Positions 1 to 10,093 of a stretch of DNA of 43,153 nucleotides are shown here, one piece after another. A program made the position numbers and the translations under genes. The stretch lies in the NCBI GenBank assembly GCA_945877115.1, contig CAMCQR010000011.1:1-43153 (forward strand). Direction: 5' to 3'. Every line of letters starts with the position of its first letter. Within the stretch, counting starts at the first letter, position 1. The stretch is from Synechococcus sp. UW140 (lineage in GTDB: Bacteria; Cyanobacteriota; Cyanobacteriia; PCC-6307; Cyanobiaceae). The notes below the pieces were generated by a model, which saw only the letters and a list, made by a program, of their open reading frames with translations, was not told the DNA's origin and made no database searches.

Positions 1-3000
1 TCGGAATCGAGCAGGTCGTGCTCGCGGTTGTCCTGGTTGTGGAGCACCACCTGCACCGTGGCGAGGCGCTGCTCCAATCCCTGGCGATCGCCGGCGGCCT
101 CAAGGCCCCCCTCACTGCCCGCCTCGCTGTCGTAGCGCCAGCTGCTCCAGGCCAGAAACGCTTCGCCCAGATCGGCGCGGGTTTCCCAGTGGCCGCTGTC
201 GATCAGGCCCTGCAGGCCCGCCCCGTAGGCCCCTGGCGCCGATCCGAAAACCCGGGCGGCCTGGCCCTCGCGCCTGGCGGCGGCGGCCAGGGGATTATCA
301 GCCTCCTCCTCGTTGAGCTGGGCCACCATCCGGCAGGCCGTATTCACCCAACGCACCAGCTGGGGGAAAGCGTCCCGAAACAGACCGGAGATGCGCAAGG
401 TCACGTCGACCCGGGGGCGCCCCAACAGGGAGAGCGGAATCACCTCCAGGTCCACCAGACGGCGGGTGGGCCCATCCCACACCGGCCGCACCCCCATCAG
501 GGCCAGGGCCTGAGCGATGTCTTCGCCCCCATTGCGCATCGTGGCCGTGCCCCACACCGACAACACCAGCACCCGTAGGTCTTCGCCCTCCTCCTGGCGG
601 TGCAGTTCAAGCAATAACTCGGCGCTGCGGCGACCCAGATCCCAGGCCGCTTCCGTGGGCAGACCACGGAGGTCAACGCTATAGAAATTCCGACCCGTGG
701 GCAGGACATCGGGGCGACCGCGGGTGGGGGCACCGGAGGGGCCGGCGGCGATGCGTCCCCCCCCCAGGGCATGCAAAAAGGCATGGCGCTCGGCATCGGC
801 GCAGGCCAGCAAGCGCGGCAGCAATTGCCCACGCAAGTGCTGCAGGGTCCGCTCGCTGCAGGGACCAGGAGCCAAGGGCACCGGGGCCTGGAGGGAAACC
901 GGTCCTGAAGCCTCCGCCGTCCGCCCCTGGGGCGCCAACGCATGGCGCACCAGGGCCAGGGCCCAGGCCTCCAGCCAGGCCACCACATCGCCGACACAGC
1001 GCCCAGACCCCTCTGGGGGCTCACCAGAGAGGTACGGGGAGGCCAAGGCCAGCCGGGCCCAGCGGTCCGCGTCGGCCGGGTCCAGCCGTTGCTCTTCCGG
1101 ATCGCTCCAGGGGTCGAGATCCAGCCCCAGATCCTGGGCCAGGGCCTGGGTCAGGCCTAGGGTCCCGGCCTGGGGAGCCCTCGCCAGACAAAGCAGCAGT
1201 TCCGCCAGGCGTTCCTCGTCCGGTAGGCAGCCGTAAACATGCAATCCCAAGCGAATCTGGGCCTCCTTGAGTTCGCAGAGATACCCATCCGCCGCCGCTA
1301 ACCGCCCTTCCAGCCCGTCCTCCGACCCCAGGGGCAACTCCATGCCTTCAAGCCGTTCGGCCAGCAGGCTGCGCAGCAGGCCGGCACGCTCGCCCCCCAA
1401 CTGGGTCGCCTCCCAGTATTCATCCAGCAGGGCCTCCAGCTCCTGGAGGTCCCCATGCAGGCCGGCCCGGCCCAGGGGCGGGGTGAGATGGTCGAGGATC
1501 ACCGCCTGGGCGCGACGTTTGGCCTGGCTGCCCTCGCCGGGATCGTTGACGATGAAGGGATAGAGATGGGGCATCGGGCCCAGGGCCCATTCCGGGAAGC
1601 AGGCCCCAGAGAGCCCCACGCCCTTGCCCGGCAGCCATTCGAGGTTGCCATGCTTGCCCACATGCACCACCACTTGGCTGCCGTGGCTCTGCCGCATCCA
1701 GAGGTAGTGGGCCAGGTAGGCGTGGGTGGGGGGCAGATCGGGGCTGTGATAACAGAGGCTCGGATCGCGGTCGTAGCCCCGTTCCGGCTGGATCAACACC
1801 ACCACCGATCCGCAGGCGATCCCCCTGATCGGGAAGGCGGGGCCGCTGGGCCGTTGTTCCAGGTCCCGATCGTTCTGGGGAGGTCCCCAGACGGCCTCCA
1901 GCATCTGGCGGCCGACCTCGGGCAGGGCCAAGTACCAGCTCTCGTAGGTCGCCAGGGGGAGATGGTCGAGGGCCGGCCTGTGGTCGCTTTCCGGATCGTT
2001 GCTGCGGCCGGTCAGCAGCCTTTGCATCAGGGCCGCCCCATCGGCGGGCACCGCCTGGGGATCCCCCAGGTCGTAGCCGGCCTCGGCCAGCCAGCCCAAC
2101 ATCAGGGCGGTACTGGCCGGGGTATCGAGGCCAACCCCATTGGCCAGGCGCCCATTGCGGTTGGGATAGTTTGCCAGTACCAGGGCCAACCGGCGCTGCG
2201 CTACCGGGGTCTGGCGTAGTTGCACCCAGGCGCGGGTGAGTTGGGCGATCCAGGCCAGCCGTTCGTCATCGGGGCAAAGCCGTTGCAAGGCCGTCACCAA
2301 CCGGGTGCTGGTGCCGGCCGTTTCTTTGAACGCCCCCACCCGGGTGATGATGCGGCCATCCAGTTCGGGCAAGGCCACCTGCAGGCTCAGGTCCAGGGGG
2401 CCCAGGCCGATGCTGCTGTCCTGCCAGCTCTGCCGGGGCCGGGTGCTGGAGAGCACCTGCAGCACCGGCACCCCCAAGCGCTCCCACAGGGGCGCCCCCA
2501 ACCCCGCCTCTTCAAAACGCACCGAAGCAAAGCCCGTGGCGCAGAGCACCGCCTGGACCCCTTCCCGGCCGAACCAATCCGCCACCCCCTGCTGCACGGC
2601 CGGTTCCCGCAGGCTGCTGACCCAGAGCGCCCGGGGTGCCAGCCCCTCCTGGCGCAGGGCGGCCAGGGTGGCCTGCATCAAGGCCAGGTCACCCGCCTGC
2701 AACAGGGACCGATAAAGCACCACCCCCACCCGCGGCCCGTCCTCCTGCTGCCAATCGTGGCGCTCCGGGTCGTTGCTCGGAATGACATGGGGCACCTCCG
2801 GCTCGTCTCCGGCCAACAGGGCGTTCCAGCAGGACAACACCTGGCGCAGATTCGCCGGGCCCCCCTCGCGCCAACAGACGCCCAGGGCCAGGGCCAGGGG
2901 CAACGGCAGGGTACCGAGGGCCGCCAGCTCCTGCTCCTGTTCAGCCGTGCCCGCCATAACGAGGAGATGGCGGCGACCGCCCCGGCCCGGCTTGGCGGCC

Positions 3001-3314
3001 CAGCGTTGCAGACGTTCGAGGCCATAGCTCCAGTGACCCCGGCCGCCCAGCAGCCTCACGGCCACGAGCTGGGTGCTAGCAAGACTGCGGCCGACGTAGT
3101 AGTCGATGGCGGCCGGGTGGCTGAGGGCCGCCAGGGGCAGGGCCCGCATCTCCCCATCGAGCCGCTCGGGTTCGGCGGTCAGCAGGCCATCCAGAGCCGC
3201 CAGGTCCGTGGCGGCACTGCTCAGAAAGACCACGGGGGCCGGGGGTTGTTCGATCAATCCCCCCTGGTCGGGAGAGTCGGAGAGGTCCCCAGGGACGGCG
3301 GCAAGGCGATGCAT
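1..3314 (-). CDS. cobN: Cobaltochelatase subunit CobN (3' end outside window)
   Basis: CobN is the large subunit that, with ATP-hydrolysing partners, inserts cobalt into the corrin ring (hydrogenobyrinate a,c-diamide) during cobalamin synthesis; cyanobacterial CobN homologues are close relatives of the magnesium chelatase subunit ChlH. The minus-strand frame is open without a stop from the ATG at 3314 to the left edge, about 1104 codons. The family signature HVGKHGNLEWLPGKG is readable near residues 550-565, and the frame leaves the window in NREHDLLDSD, a conserved C-terminal stretch. CobN is usually about 1250 residues, so roughly 150 are missing to the left. Many antisense frames are open across this gene because of its GC-rich codon use; they are shadows. 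It is divergent from ilvE with 53 bases between start codons. No cobalamin riboswitch fits in that gap. Confidence 0.95.
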   Translation of the reverse strand, partial: MHRLAAVPGDLSDSPDQGGLIEQPPAPVVFLSSAATDLAALDGLLTAEPERLDGEMRALPLAALSHPAAIDYYVGRSLASTQLVAVRLLGGRGHWSYGLERLQRWAAKPGRGGRRHLLVMAGTAEQEQELAALGTLPLPLALALGVCWREGGPANLRQVLSCWNALLAGDEPEVPHVIPSNDPERHDWQQEDGPRVGVVLYRSLLQAGDLALMQATLAALRQEGLAPRALWVSSLREPAVQQGVADWFGREGVQAVLCATGFASVRFEEAGLGAPLWERLGVPVLQVLSSTRPRQSWQDSSIGLGPLDLSLQVALPELDGRIITRVGAFKETAGTSTRLVTALQRLCPDDERLAWIAQLTRAWVQLRQTPVAQRRLALVLANYPNRNGRLANGVGLDTPASTALMLGWLAEAGYDLGDPQAVPADGAALMQRLLTGRSNDPESDHRPALDHLPLATYESWYLALPEVGRQMLEAVWGPPQNDRDLEQRPSGPAFPIRGIACGSVVVLIQPERGYDRDPSLCYHSPDLPPTHAYLAHYLWMRQSHGSQVVVHVGKHGNLEWLPGKGVGLSGACFPEWALGPMPHLYPFIVNDPGEGSQAKRRAQAVILDHLTPPLGRAGLHGDLQELEALLDEYWEATQLGGERAGLLRSLLAERLEGMELPLGSEDGLEGRLAAADGYLCELKEAQIRLGLHVYGCLPDEERLAELLLCLARAPQAGTLGLTQALAQDLGLDLDPWSDPEEQRLDPADADRWARLALASPYLSGEPPEGSGRCVGDVVAWLEAWALALVRHALAPQGRTAEASGPVSLQAPVPLAPGPCSERTLQHLRGQLLPRLLACADAERHAFLHALGGGRIAAGPSGAPTRGRPDVLPTGRNFYSVDLRGLPTEAAWDLGRRSAELLLELHRQEEGEDLRVLVLSVWGTATMRNGGEDIAQALALMGVRPVWDGPTRRLVDLEVIPLSLLGRPRVDVTLRISGLFRDAFPQLVRWVNTACRMVAQLNEEEADNPLAAAARREGQAARVFGSAPGAYGAGLQGLIDSGHWETRADLGEAFLAWSSWRYDSEAGSEGGLEAAGDRQGLEQRLATVQVVLHNQDNREHDLLDS
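84..91. repeat. HIP1 octamer GCGATCGC (one of at least four)
   Basis: The palindrome GCGATCGC, known as HIP1 and highly over-represented in many cyanobacterial genomes, is seen here inside cobN. Further copies are at 28270-28277 (metG), 31659-31666 and 31800-31807 (around the psb32 start). It supports cyanobacterial origin. I saw none in the island right of the tRNA, but did not count exhaustively. Confidence 0.7.
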
Positions 3315-3367
3315 GGCCCCATCCTGCAGTGCGCGATGAGAAGATCGAGCGATCGTCCTTCCGTTCC

Positions 3368-4285
3368 ATGTATCAGTTCCTCCCCTATGCCTGGTTCGGC
3401 GGCACCTGCGTTCCCTTCGAGCAAGCCACGATTTCGGTGGCCACCCACGCGCTTCATTACGGCACCGGGGCCTTCGGCGGCATGCGCGGACTGCCGAATC
3501 CAAGCGATCCTGGCGAAGTGCTGCTGTTTCGCGCCGACCGCCATGCCCGCCGTCTCAGCCAGAGCGCCAAGCTGCTGCTGACCGAACTGAGCGAGGAAAC
3601 GGTCCATGGGGCAATTGACGCGTTCCTGAAGGCAAATAAACCGACGAAACCCTTCTACCTACGTCCCTTCGTTTACACCAGCTGCCTCGGCATTTCGCCC
3701 CGACTCCATGACGTCGAGACCGATTTTCTGATCTACGGAATCGAAATGGGCAATTTTCTCTCCCCCGACGGAGTCACTTGCCGCATCAGTAGTTGGTGCC
3801 GTCAGGAGGATCGCTCCCTGCCTCTGCGCGGCAAGATCAGTGGGGCCTACATCACCAGCTCGCTGGCCAAGACAGAAGCGGTCAAAAGCGGCTTCGAGGA
3901 GGCCCTGCTGCTCAACAGCCGGGGCAAGGTGAGCGAAGCCAGTGGCATGAATCTCTTTTTGGTCCGCGATGGGGTTCTGATCACGCCGGGGGTGGATCAG
4001 GACATCCTGGAGGGAATCACCCGGGCCAGCATCCTCGAGCTGGCCAAGGCCATGGGCATTCCGGTCCAGGAACGGGCCGTGGATAAAACAGAACTATTCA
4101 TTGCTGATGAGGTCTTTCTGACCGGTACCGCGGCCCGCATCACGCCTGTTCGCCAGCTGGAAACCACCGTCTTGCCCTCCCAACGTCCGATTATGGATCG
4201 GTTGCGGGATCGGATGACAGCAATCACAGAAGGCCGGGATCCCGAGTATGACCACTGGGTCACCAGGATTCGTGTCCAGGATTAA
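3368..4285 (+). CDS. ilvE: Branched-chain amino acid aminotransferase (class IV)
   Basis: This PLP enzyme catalyses the last step of leucine, isoleucine and valine synthesis by moving an amino group from glutamate to the branched 2-oxo acid. The 305-residue product starts [12 protein letters not shown] and has the class IV pattern: [12 protein letters not shown] near residues 30-40, the PLP lysine in GKISGAY (K156), SEASGMNLF, and GTAARITPV near the C-terminus. I chose the ATG at 3368 because homologues begin with this peptide; an upstream in-frame GTG at 3329 would add 13 unconserved residues. The stop codon shares one base with the metH start (TAATG), so the two are probably translationally coupled. 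The assignment to ilvE rather than a D-amino-acid transaminase rests on length and N-terminal similarity. Confidence 0.9.
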   Translation: MYQFLPYAWFGGTCVPFEQATISVATHALHYGTGAFGGMRGLPNPSDPGEVLLFRADRHARRLSQSAKLLLTELSEETVHGAIDAFLKANKPTKPFYLRPFVYTSCLGISPRLHDVETDFLIYGIEMGNFLSPDGVTCRISSWCRQEDRSLPLRGKISGAYITSSLAKTEAVKSGFEEALLLNSRGKVSEASGMNLFLVRDGVLITPGVDQDILEGITRASILELAKAMGIPVQERAVDKTELFIADEVFLTGTAARITPVRQLETTVLPSQRPIMDRLRDRMTAITEGRDPEYDHWVTRIRVQD

Positions 4286-7200
4286 TGGCTGCCACTCCCC
4301 CAACGACCCTTACCGCCCGTCGCATCGGTTTCCTGGAGAGGCTCCATGGGCCGGAGCACCCCGTACTGGTGTTCGATGGGGCCACGGGCACCTCCCTGCA
4401 GCAAATGGATCTAGACGCCGATGATTTCGGCGGTGCGGCCCTGGAGGGTTGCAATGAAATTCTGGTGCAGACCCGACCGGATGCGGTGCAAGCGGTGCAT
4501 CGGCTATTTCTAGAGGCCGGTTGTGATGTCATCGAGACCGATACCTTTGGGGCCGCCTCGATTGTGCTAGCTGAATATGGCCTTGAGGATCAGGCCTTTT
4601 CGCTCAACAAGCGAGCTGCCGAACTGGCCCGGGAAATGGCTGATCTTTACAGCACTCCCCAGAAGCCCCGCTTCGTGGCCGGTTCCATGGGCCCCACCAC
4701 CAAGCTGCCGACGCTCGGTCATATCGACTTTGACACGATGAAGGCCTCCTTTCGCGAGCAAGCGGAGGGTCTGCTCGCCGGAGATGTGGATCTCTTGATT
4801 GTGGAAACCTGTCAGGATGTCCTGCAGATCAAGGCGGCCTTGATCGGTATCGAAGAGGCCTTCAAGGCTGCGGGCCAACGCCTGCCGATGATGGTGTCGG
4901 TGACGATGGAAACCACCGGCACGATGCTAGTCGGATCGGATATCGCTGCCGTGGTGGCGATTCTGGAGCCCTTTGCCATTGATGTTCTCGGACTCAATTG
5001 CGCCACCGGTCCTGAGCAGATGAAGGAGCACGTGCGCTATCTGAGTCAGCACAGCCCCTTTGTGGTCAGTTGCATCCCCAATGCCGGCCTGCCGGAAAAT
5101 ATCGGTGGCGTTGCACACTACCGGCTGACGCCGACGGAAATGAAGATGCAAATGCTTCATTTCGTTGAAGATTTAGGGGTGCAGGTGGTCGGTGGCTGCT
5201 GCGGAACCACACCGGCCCACATCGCGGCCCTCTCGGAATTGTCCAGTACCCTCACTCCCGCCCCGCGCCGGGTGCGTAAGCCTGAACATCGCCAGGAAAG
5301 ACCCCATCTTGACTATGAACCGGCGGCGGCCTCCATCTATGGCGTTACCCCCTATTTCCAGGACAACTCGTTTCTGATCATCGGCGAGCGCCTCAACGCC
5401 AGCGGGTCGAAGAAAGTGCGCGATCTGTTGAATGAGGAAGACTGGGATGGACTCGTTGGCGTCGCCCGCAGCCAGGTCAAAGAGAACGCCCATATTCTGG
5501 ATGTCAACGTCGATTATGTAGGCCGCGATGGTGAAAAAGATATGCACAATCTCGTTAGTCGTCTTGTCACCAACGTCAATCTGCCCCTGATGCTCGATTC
5601 CACCGAGTGGCAGAAGATGGAAGCGGGTCTCAAGGTGGCTGGCGGTAAATGTATTTTGAATTCAACCAATTATGAAGATGGCGATGAACGCTTCTTCAAG
5701 GTTCTTGAACTGGCCCGTGACTACGGGGCCGCCGTTGTCGTCGGCACCATTGATGAAGAAGGTATGGCCCGCACGGCCGAGCGCAAATTCGCTATTGCCC
5801 AACGGGCCTATCGTGATGCGCTGGAATATGGCATTCCCGCCCATGAAATCTTCTACGATCCGCTGGCCCTACCCATCTCCACCGGGATTGAAGAGGATCG
5901 TTTGAACGCTGCGGCCACGATCGAGGCCATTCGGCAAATTCACCAACAATTGCCAGGGGTGCATGTGCTCCTGGGGGTAAGCAATGTCAGTTTTGGCCTG
6001 TCTGCGGCGGCCAGGATTGTCTTGAATTCAGTCTTTCTCCACGATTGCTGTCAAGCGGGCATGGATGCGGCCATTGTCAGCCCTGCCAAGATCCTTCCCC
6101 TGGTCAAAATCAATGCCGAACAACAGCAGCTCTGCCGCGATCTGATTTATGACCGCCGTCGCTTCGATGACGGTGACACCAGCATCTGCACCTATGACCC
6201 GCTGACCGAACTCACGACGATGTTTGAGGGGGTCAGTGCCAAGGAGGCCCGCGCTTCAGGACCCTCCTTGGCGGATCTGCCGGTGGAGGAACGCCTCAAG
6301 CAACACATCATCGATGGCGAGCGCATTGGGCTGGAAAGCTCCTTGAACGAAGCGCTCGCCAGCCATCCACCCCTGCAGATCATCAACACGTTTTTACTGG
6401 ATGGCATGAAGGTGGTCGGCGAACTGTTCGGTTCCGGTCAGATGCAATTGCCCTTCGTGTTGCAGAGCGCCGAAACCATGAAATCGGCCGTGGCCTTCCT
6501 GGAGCCCCACATGGAAAAAACAGAGGGGCAATCCAATAGCAAGGGCAAATTTTTGATCGCCACGGTCAAAGGGGATGTCCATGATATTGGTAAAAATCTT
6601 GTGGACATTATTCTCACTAATAATGGCTATGAAGTCATCAACCTTGGTATCAAACAAAGCGTCGATGCCATTGTTGAAGCCCAGCAGAAACATCAGGCCG
6701 ATTGCATTGCCATGAGCGGCTTGCTTGTCAAATCAACGGCCTTCATGAAGGACAACCTGGAAACCTTTAATCAAGTCGGCATCTACGTGCCCGTGATCCT
6801 TGGCGGTGCAGCACTGACCCCCCGTTTTGTCCATGGGGATTGCCGGTCGGTCTATCGCGGCCAGGTGATCTACGGCCGCGATGCCTTTGCCGATCTTCGT
6901 TTCATGGATGCCCTGATGGGCGCCAAAGAGGCGGGACGCTGGGAAGACCAACAGGGCTTTCTTGACGGTGCCCCCCCTGGTTTCGCCCTTGAAGCCAGTC
7001 AGGATGGCACTCCGGGCGATTTGCCTGACACTTCCGAGGCGGAACCCCAGGGGGAGGGCACCCCACTGGCGGCGACTGATCCCAGCACGTCTGAGGGGAG
7101 CGATAGCGATGGGCGCTCGGAGGTGGTGCCTGAGGAGCCAGCGCTTACACCCCCGTTCTGGGGCTCCCAGGTGTTACTAGAGGACTCGATCCCCCTGGAT

Positions 7201-7989
7201 GAGGTTTTCACCTACCTCGATCGCAGCGCCCTCTTCGCTGGGCAATGGCAACTGCGCAAGGCCCAAAACCAAAGCCGCCCGGATTACGAGGCGATGCTGG
7301 CTGAAAAGGCCGAGCCGGTTCTTAGCCACTGGATCGAGCGCATTCAAGAGGAGGCTTTGCTCACTCCCCGCTTGGTTTACGGATACTTCCCCTGCGGTCG
7401 CCAGGGCAATGCGGTGGTGGTGTACGACCCCAGCGCCATGGCCCCAGGAGCCACGCCGGCCGAAGCCGGACCGGAGCTGGGCCGTTTCCTATTGCCGCGC
7501 CAACGGGGGGGGAACCGTTATTGCATCGCCGATTTCTACCGCGACCTGGCCCCCGGCGACGCCGGCAACCTGACGCCAATGGATGTGTTGCCCATGCAGG
7601 CCGTCACCATGGGGGAAAGGGCCACGGCCTTCGCCCAGCAGCTCTTCGCGGCGGATCAATACAGCGACTATCTGTACTTCCACGGCCTGGCGGTGCAAAT
7701 GGCCGAAGCGCTTGCCGAGTGGATCCATGCCCGCATGCGCCGGGAGTTGGGCTTTGCCGCCTCGGAGCCCTCGGCCCTGAGAGATGTCCTGGCCCAGCGT
7801 TACCGGGGCAGCCGCTACTCCTTCGGCTATCCCGCCTGTCCCAACGTGGCGGATTCCAGGCAACAACTTGCCTGGCTGGGGGCCGACCGGATCGGTCTTT
7901 CTATGGATGAAAGCGACCAACTGGAACCGGAACAGAGCACCACGGCCTTGGTGGCCCTCCACAGCCGTGCGCGGTACTTCAGCGCCTAA
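4285..7989 (+). CDS. metH: Cobalamin-dependent methionine synthase
   Basis: MetH transfers a methyl group from 5-methyltetrahydrofolate through cobalamin to homocysteine, giving methionine. The 1234-residue product has the full modular order. The homocysteine domain (about 10-325) carries zinc ligands C239, C305 and C306 in GLNCATGP and GGCCGTTP. A pterin-binding domain (about 355-620) starts at [13 protein letters not shown]. The B12 cap (about 650-745) is followed by the B12-binding domain with the lower axial ligand H766 in GDVHDIGKN. The reactivation domain (about 975-1225) contains [11 protein letters not shown] for S-adenosylmethionine binding. An acidic, Pro/Ser/Gly/Thr-rich linker of about 60 residues (near 895-955) separates the last two. 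It overlaps ilvE by one base and is separated from cobN only by ilvE, which puts a B12 consumer near a B12 producer. Confidence 0.97.
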   Translation: MAATPPTTLTARRIGFLERLHGPEHPVLVFDGATGTSLQQMDLDADDFGGAALEGCNEILVQTRPDAVQAVHRLFLEAGCDVIETDTFGAASIVLAEYGLEDQAFSLNKRAAELAREMADLYSTPQKPRFVAGSMGPTTKLPTLGHIDFDTMKASFREQAEGLLAGDVDLLIVETCQDVLQIKAALIGIEEAFKAAGQRLPMMVSVTMETTGTMLVGSDIAAVVAILEPFAIDVLGLNCATGPEQMKEHVRYLSQHSPFVVSCIPNAGLPENIGGVAHYRLTPTEMKMQMLHFVEDLGVQVVGGCCGTTPAHIAALSELSSTLTPAPRRVRKPEHRQERPHLDYEPAAASIYGVTPYFQDNSFLIIGERLNASGSKKVRDLLNEEDWDGLVGVARSQVKENAHILDVNVDYVGRDGEKDMHNLVSRLVTNVNLPLMLDSTEWQKMEAGLKVAGGKCILNSTNYEDGDERFFKVLELARDYGAAVVVGTIDEEGMARTAERKFAIAQRAYRDALEYGIPAHEIFYDPLALPISTGIEEDRLNAAATIEAIRQIHQQLPGVHVLLGVSNVSFGLSAAARIVLNSVFLHDCCQAGMDAAIVSPAKILPLVKINAEQQQLCRDLIYDRRRFDDGDTSICTYDPLTELTTMFEGVSAKEARASGPSLADLPVEERLKQHIIDGERIGLESSLNEALASHPPLQIINTFLLDGMKVVGELFGSGQMQLPFVLQSAETMKSAVAFLEPHMEKTEGQSNSKGKFLIATVKGDVHDIGKNLVDIILTNNGYEVINLGIKQSVDAIVEAQQKHQADCIAMSGLLVKSTAFMKDNLETFNQVGIYVPVILGGAALTPRFVHGDCRSVYRGQVIYGRDAFADLRFMDALMGAKEAGRWEDQQGFLDGAPPGFALEASQDGTPGDLPDTSEAEPQGEGTPLAATDPSTSEGSDSDGRSEVVPEEPALTPPFWGSQVLLEDSIPLDEVFTYLDRSALFAGQWQLRKAQNQSRPDYEAMLAEKAEPVLSHWIERIQEEALLTPRLVYGYFPCGRQGNAVVVYDPSAMAPGATPAEAGPELGRFLLPRQRGGNRYCIADFYRDLAPGDAGNLTPMDVLPMQAVTMGERATAFAQQLFAADQYSDYLYFHGLAVQMAEALAEWIHARMRRELGFAASEPSALRDVLAQRYRGSRYSFGYPACPNVADSRQQLAWLGADRIGLSMDESDQLEPEQSTTALVALHSRARYFSA

Positions 7990-8007
7990 AAACCAAGTAC
8001 CACGGCC

Positions 8008-8316
8008 ATGGCAGGCTTTGGACGCTCTTCCGCACCCAATCCCATGGCCCTCGCCGGTCCCGGCGGCATCGATGCCGCCATTGCCTTAGGTCAGGACCTC
8101 GATGGAACCCCCCTGGCCCCAGCCATGCTGGCGCTTTACCAGGAGGTGATGGAGCTTGAGAACGGCCGCGCCCGCAGTGGTGTCACCAAATCGATGCGCA
8201 ATCGCATCGTGCGCACGGGAGCCAAGCACTTGGATCAAGCCACCCTGGACGCCCGCCTGCGCGATGCGGGCTGGGAGGGCCTCAAGGACAAGGAAATCGC
8301 TTTTTTCTACGGCTAG
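8008..8316 (+). CDS. DUF4090 family protein
   Basis: This small soluble protein of unknown function resembles the cyanobacterial DUF4090 family, recognised from the stretches LDGTPLAPAMLALYQEVMEL, SMRNRIVRTGAKHLDQATL and the C-terminal KEIAFFYG. The first ATG is at 8008 (102 residues). A second in-frame ATG at 8044 (MALAGPGGIDAAI, 90 residues) fits the usual family length better and may be the true start; neither has a clear ribosome-binding site. It lies 18 bases after metH on the same strand, so it may be co-transcribed, and it converges on the minus-strand gene that ends 16 bases away. No membrane segment or signal peptide is visible. Confidence 0.75.
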   Translation: MAGFGRSSAPNPMALAGPGGIDAAIALGQDLDGTPLAPAMLALYQEVMELENGRARSGVTKSMRNRIVRTGAKHLDQATLDARLRDAGWEGLKDKEIAFFYG

Positions 8317-8331
8317 GGCCCTTGCTGGACC

Positions 8332-8559
8332 TCATTTGCACAGTTCCTCCAGGGTGTCAATGACGTCCTGCTGGAAATCCTCCAGAGCGTCCGAGTCGCC
8401 CAGATCGATGCCCTCGCCGGCAGCGTTCTGGGTGAGCTCCTGAAAATGGAAGGCGCCTTCGCCATGGGCAAGAAATTCCATGGCGGAAGGCTCACCACTT
8501 TCCTTGTAGGCGTCGCAGAGGGCCAGGAAGGCCGCATCCTCGGTGAAGTCCCAAGTCAT
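8332..8559 (-). CDS. Small acidic conserved-looking protein, unknown function
   Basis: I do not recognise this family. The 75-residue product (start MTWDFTEDAAFLAL, end DVIDTLEELCK) is strongly acidic, has no signal peptide or membrane segment, and appears largely helical. An in-frame TTG at 8631, directly preceded by GGGAGG on the minus strand, would add 24 residues; the ATG at 8559 has no clear ribosome-binding site but begins at the point where the peptide looks protein-like. The start is therefore unsettled. The gene is convergent with the DUF4090 gene and divergent from the DUF2237 gene. Confidence 0.55.
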   Translation of the reverse strand: MTWDFTEDAAFLALCDAYKESGEPSAMEFLAHGEGAFHFQELTQNAAGEGIDLGDSDALEDFQQDVIDTLEELCK

Positions 8560-8693
8560 GGAGGGGTCGGTGCTCAGCGGAAGTATGCAGCCGTAGATGA
8601 CCTTTAACGCCTCCCCCCGCCATTCCGTCAACCTCCCTGACCCGGTTTGTGTGTTGATCCTTCAGACTGTGGATCGTTGTTGGCCGCCTTTCC

Positions 8694-9080
8694 GTGTCCC
8701 CATCCCCCTCTCCCGCAGCGGCTGGAGAGCTCAATGTCATCGGTGAGGCCTTGGAGATCTGCGGTTGTGAACCCATGACCGGCTGGTTCCGGGACGGCAG
8801 CTGTCGCACCAATCCTGCCGATGTGGGTCTCCACACGGTTTGTTGCGTCGTCAATGAAGCCTTTCTGGCTTACACCAAAGCCCAGGGCAATGACCTCAGT
8901 GCACCGGCCCCGGCCCATGGCTTCCCAGGGCTGAAGCCCGGTGATCACTGGTGCGTCTGCGCCAGTCGCTGGCTGGAGGCCTACGAGGACGGCATGGCGC
9001 CGCCTGTGAAATTGGCAGCTTGTGAGCAATCCACCCTGCTGCTGGTTCCCCTGGAACTGCTGCAGGCCCACTCCGCCTGA
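8694..9080 (+). CDS. DUF2237 family protein
   Basis: The 128-residue product matches the DUF2237 family, small cysteine-rich proteins of unknown function found across bacteria. The recognisable core is NVIGEALEICGCEPMTGWFR, then HTVCCVVNEAFLAYTKAQGN, then FPGLKPGDHWCVCASRW. Conserved cysteines in CGC, the first C of TVCC, and CVC could bind metal or form disulfides, but this is inference. The start is a GTG at 8694; the conserved part begins about 12 residues later, so a few N-terminal residues are uncertain. It is followed after 83 bases by gpsA on the same strand. Confidence 0.8.
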   Translation: MSPSPSPAAAGELNVIGEALEICGCEPMTGWFRDGSCRTNPADVGLHTVCCVVNEAFLAYTKAQGNDLSAPAPAHGFPGLKPGDHWCVCASRWLEAYEDGMAPPVKLAACEQSTLLLVPLELLQAHSA

Positions 9081-9163
9081 GGGGCCCCTGGCCCCCAGAC
9101 GAGAACGGCCAGGTGGCCAGAGGGGCGCAGCATGGCCGATGATGGGAAAGGTCCGGCATTCGC

Positions 9164-10093
9164 ATGGGTCTGCGCATCACCCTGTTGGGCAAAGGGGCTT
9201 GGGGAAGCACCCTCGGCCGGCTCTGGAGCCTCCAGGGCCATGGGGTGACGGCCTGGTCGCGCCGGGATGGGCCGTTGACGCCCATAGTTCTGGACAACAG
9301 CGAGTTAGTGGTTTCAGCGGTATCGATGGCGGGGGTGGAGCCGCTGGCCCAGGCCCTCGTAGGCCATTGGCCCCCAGGGATGCCGATGTTGACCTGCAGC
9401 AAGGGCATCGACTTGGAGCGTCTCTGTAGCGCCAGCCAGCTCTGGCAACGCCACCATCCCCAAATCCCCATGGCCGTTCTCAGCGGTCCCAACCTGGCCG
9501 AAGAGTTGGATCGGGGTTTGCCGGCCGCCAGCGTGGTCGCCAGTCACGATGCAGCCTTAGCAGCACACCTGCAGACGGCCCTGCTGGCCCCCAATCTGCG
9601 CCTCTATACCAACTCCGATCCCATCGGCACGGAGGTGGCAGGCGCCATGAAAAACGTCATGGCCGTGGCGGCCGGCATCAGCGATGGGCTCGGACTGGGC
9701 GCCAATGCCAAGGCGTCCCTACTGTGCCGCGGCCTGGCGGAGATGGGGGTGGTTCTGAAGGCCTTGGGGGGCCAGGGGCCCACCCTTTACGGGCTGGCGG
9801 GACTGGGGGACCTCCTGGCCACCGCCAACAGCCCGTTAAGCCGCAATTACCGCTTTGGCAACCATCTGGCCACTGGGGCCACCGAAGCGATGGCCCTGGC
9901 CGCCATCGGCGCCACCGTTGAAGCGCCCACCACGGCCCGGGCCGTGGTGGCCCTGGCGGATCGCCAGGGTTGGTCGGTGCCAATCTGCCGCCAGGTGGTC
10001 GACCTGCTGGAGGGTCGGGTGGATCCCCGCGAGGCCGTTCGGGCCCTGATGGAGCGAGATCTGCGGCCCGAAGCGGACGAACGGTGCCGATGA
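9164..10093 (+). CDS. gpsA: Glycerol-3-phosphate dehydrogenase [NAD(P)+]
   Basis: GpsA reduces dihydroxyacetone phosphate to sn-glycerol 3-phosphate, the backbone for membrane glycerolipids. The 309-residue protein has an N-terminal Rossmann motif (LLGKGAWGSTLG, residues 7-18), CSKGID with K80, LSGPNLAEEL near 106-115, and AMKNVMAVAAGI with K163; the two lysines match the catalytic pair of the family. NAKASLLCRGLAEM and GLAGLGDLLATA follow in the usual order. Length is slightly below the typical 330. The stop overlaps the start of the phzF-like gene by four bases (ATGA), so this gene probably leads an operon of four genes. Confidence 0.95.
   Translation: MGLRITLLGKGAWGSTLGRLWSLQGHGVTAWSRRDGPLTPIVLDNSELVVSAVSMAGVEPLAQALVGHWPPGMPMLTCSKGIDLERLCSASQLWQRHHPQIPMAVLSGPNLAEELDRGLPAASVVASHDAALAAHLQTALLAPNLRLYTNSDPIGTEVAGAMKNVMAVAAGISDGLGLGANAKASLLCRGLAEMGVVLKALGGQGPTLYGLAGLGDLLATANSPLSRNYRFGNHLATGATEAMALAAIGATVEAPTTARAVVALADRQGWSVPICRQVVDLLEGRVDPREAVRALMERDLRPEADERCR

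Noticed and set aside
3315-3367. Possible cobalamin riboswitch between cobN and ilvE
   Set aside because: The gap is 53 bases, far too short for a B12 riboswitch, and no B12-box-like sequence is seen.
2220-3581. Long plus-strand open frame (453 codons) opposite cobN
   Set aside because: It is antisense to well-supported cobN and ilvE, rich in Gln/His/Gly/Pro as expected for a GC-rich shadow frame, and has no recognisable domain.
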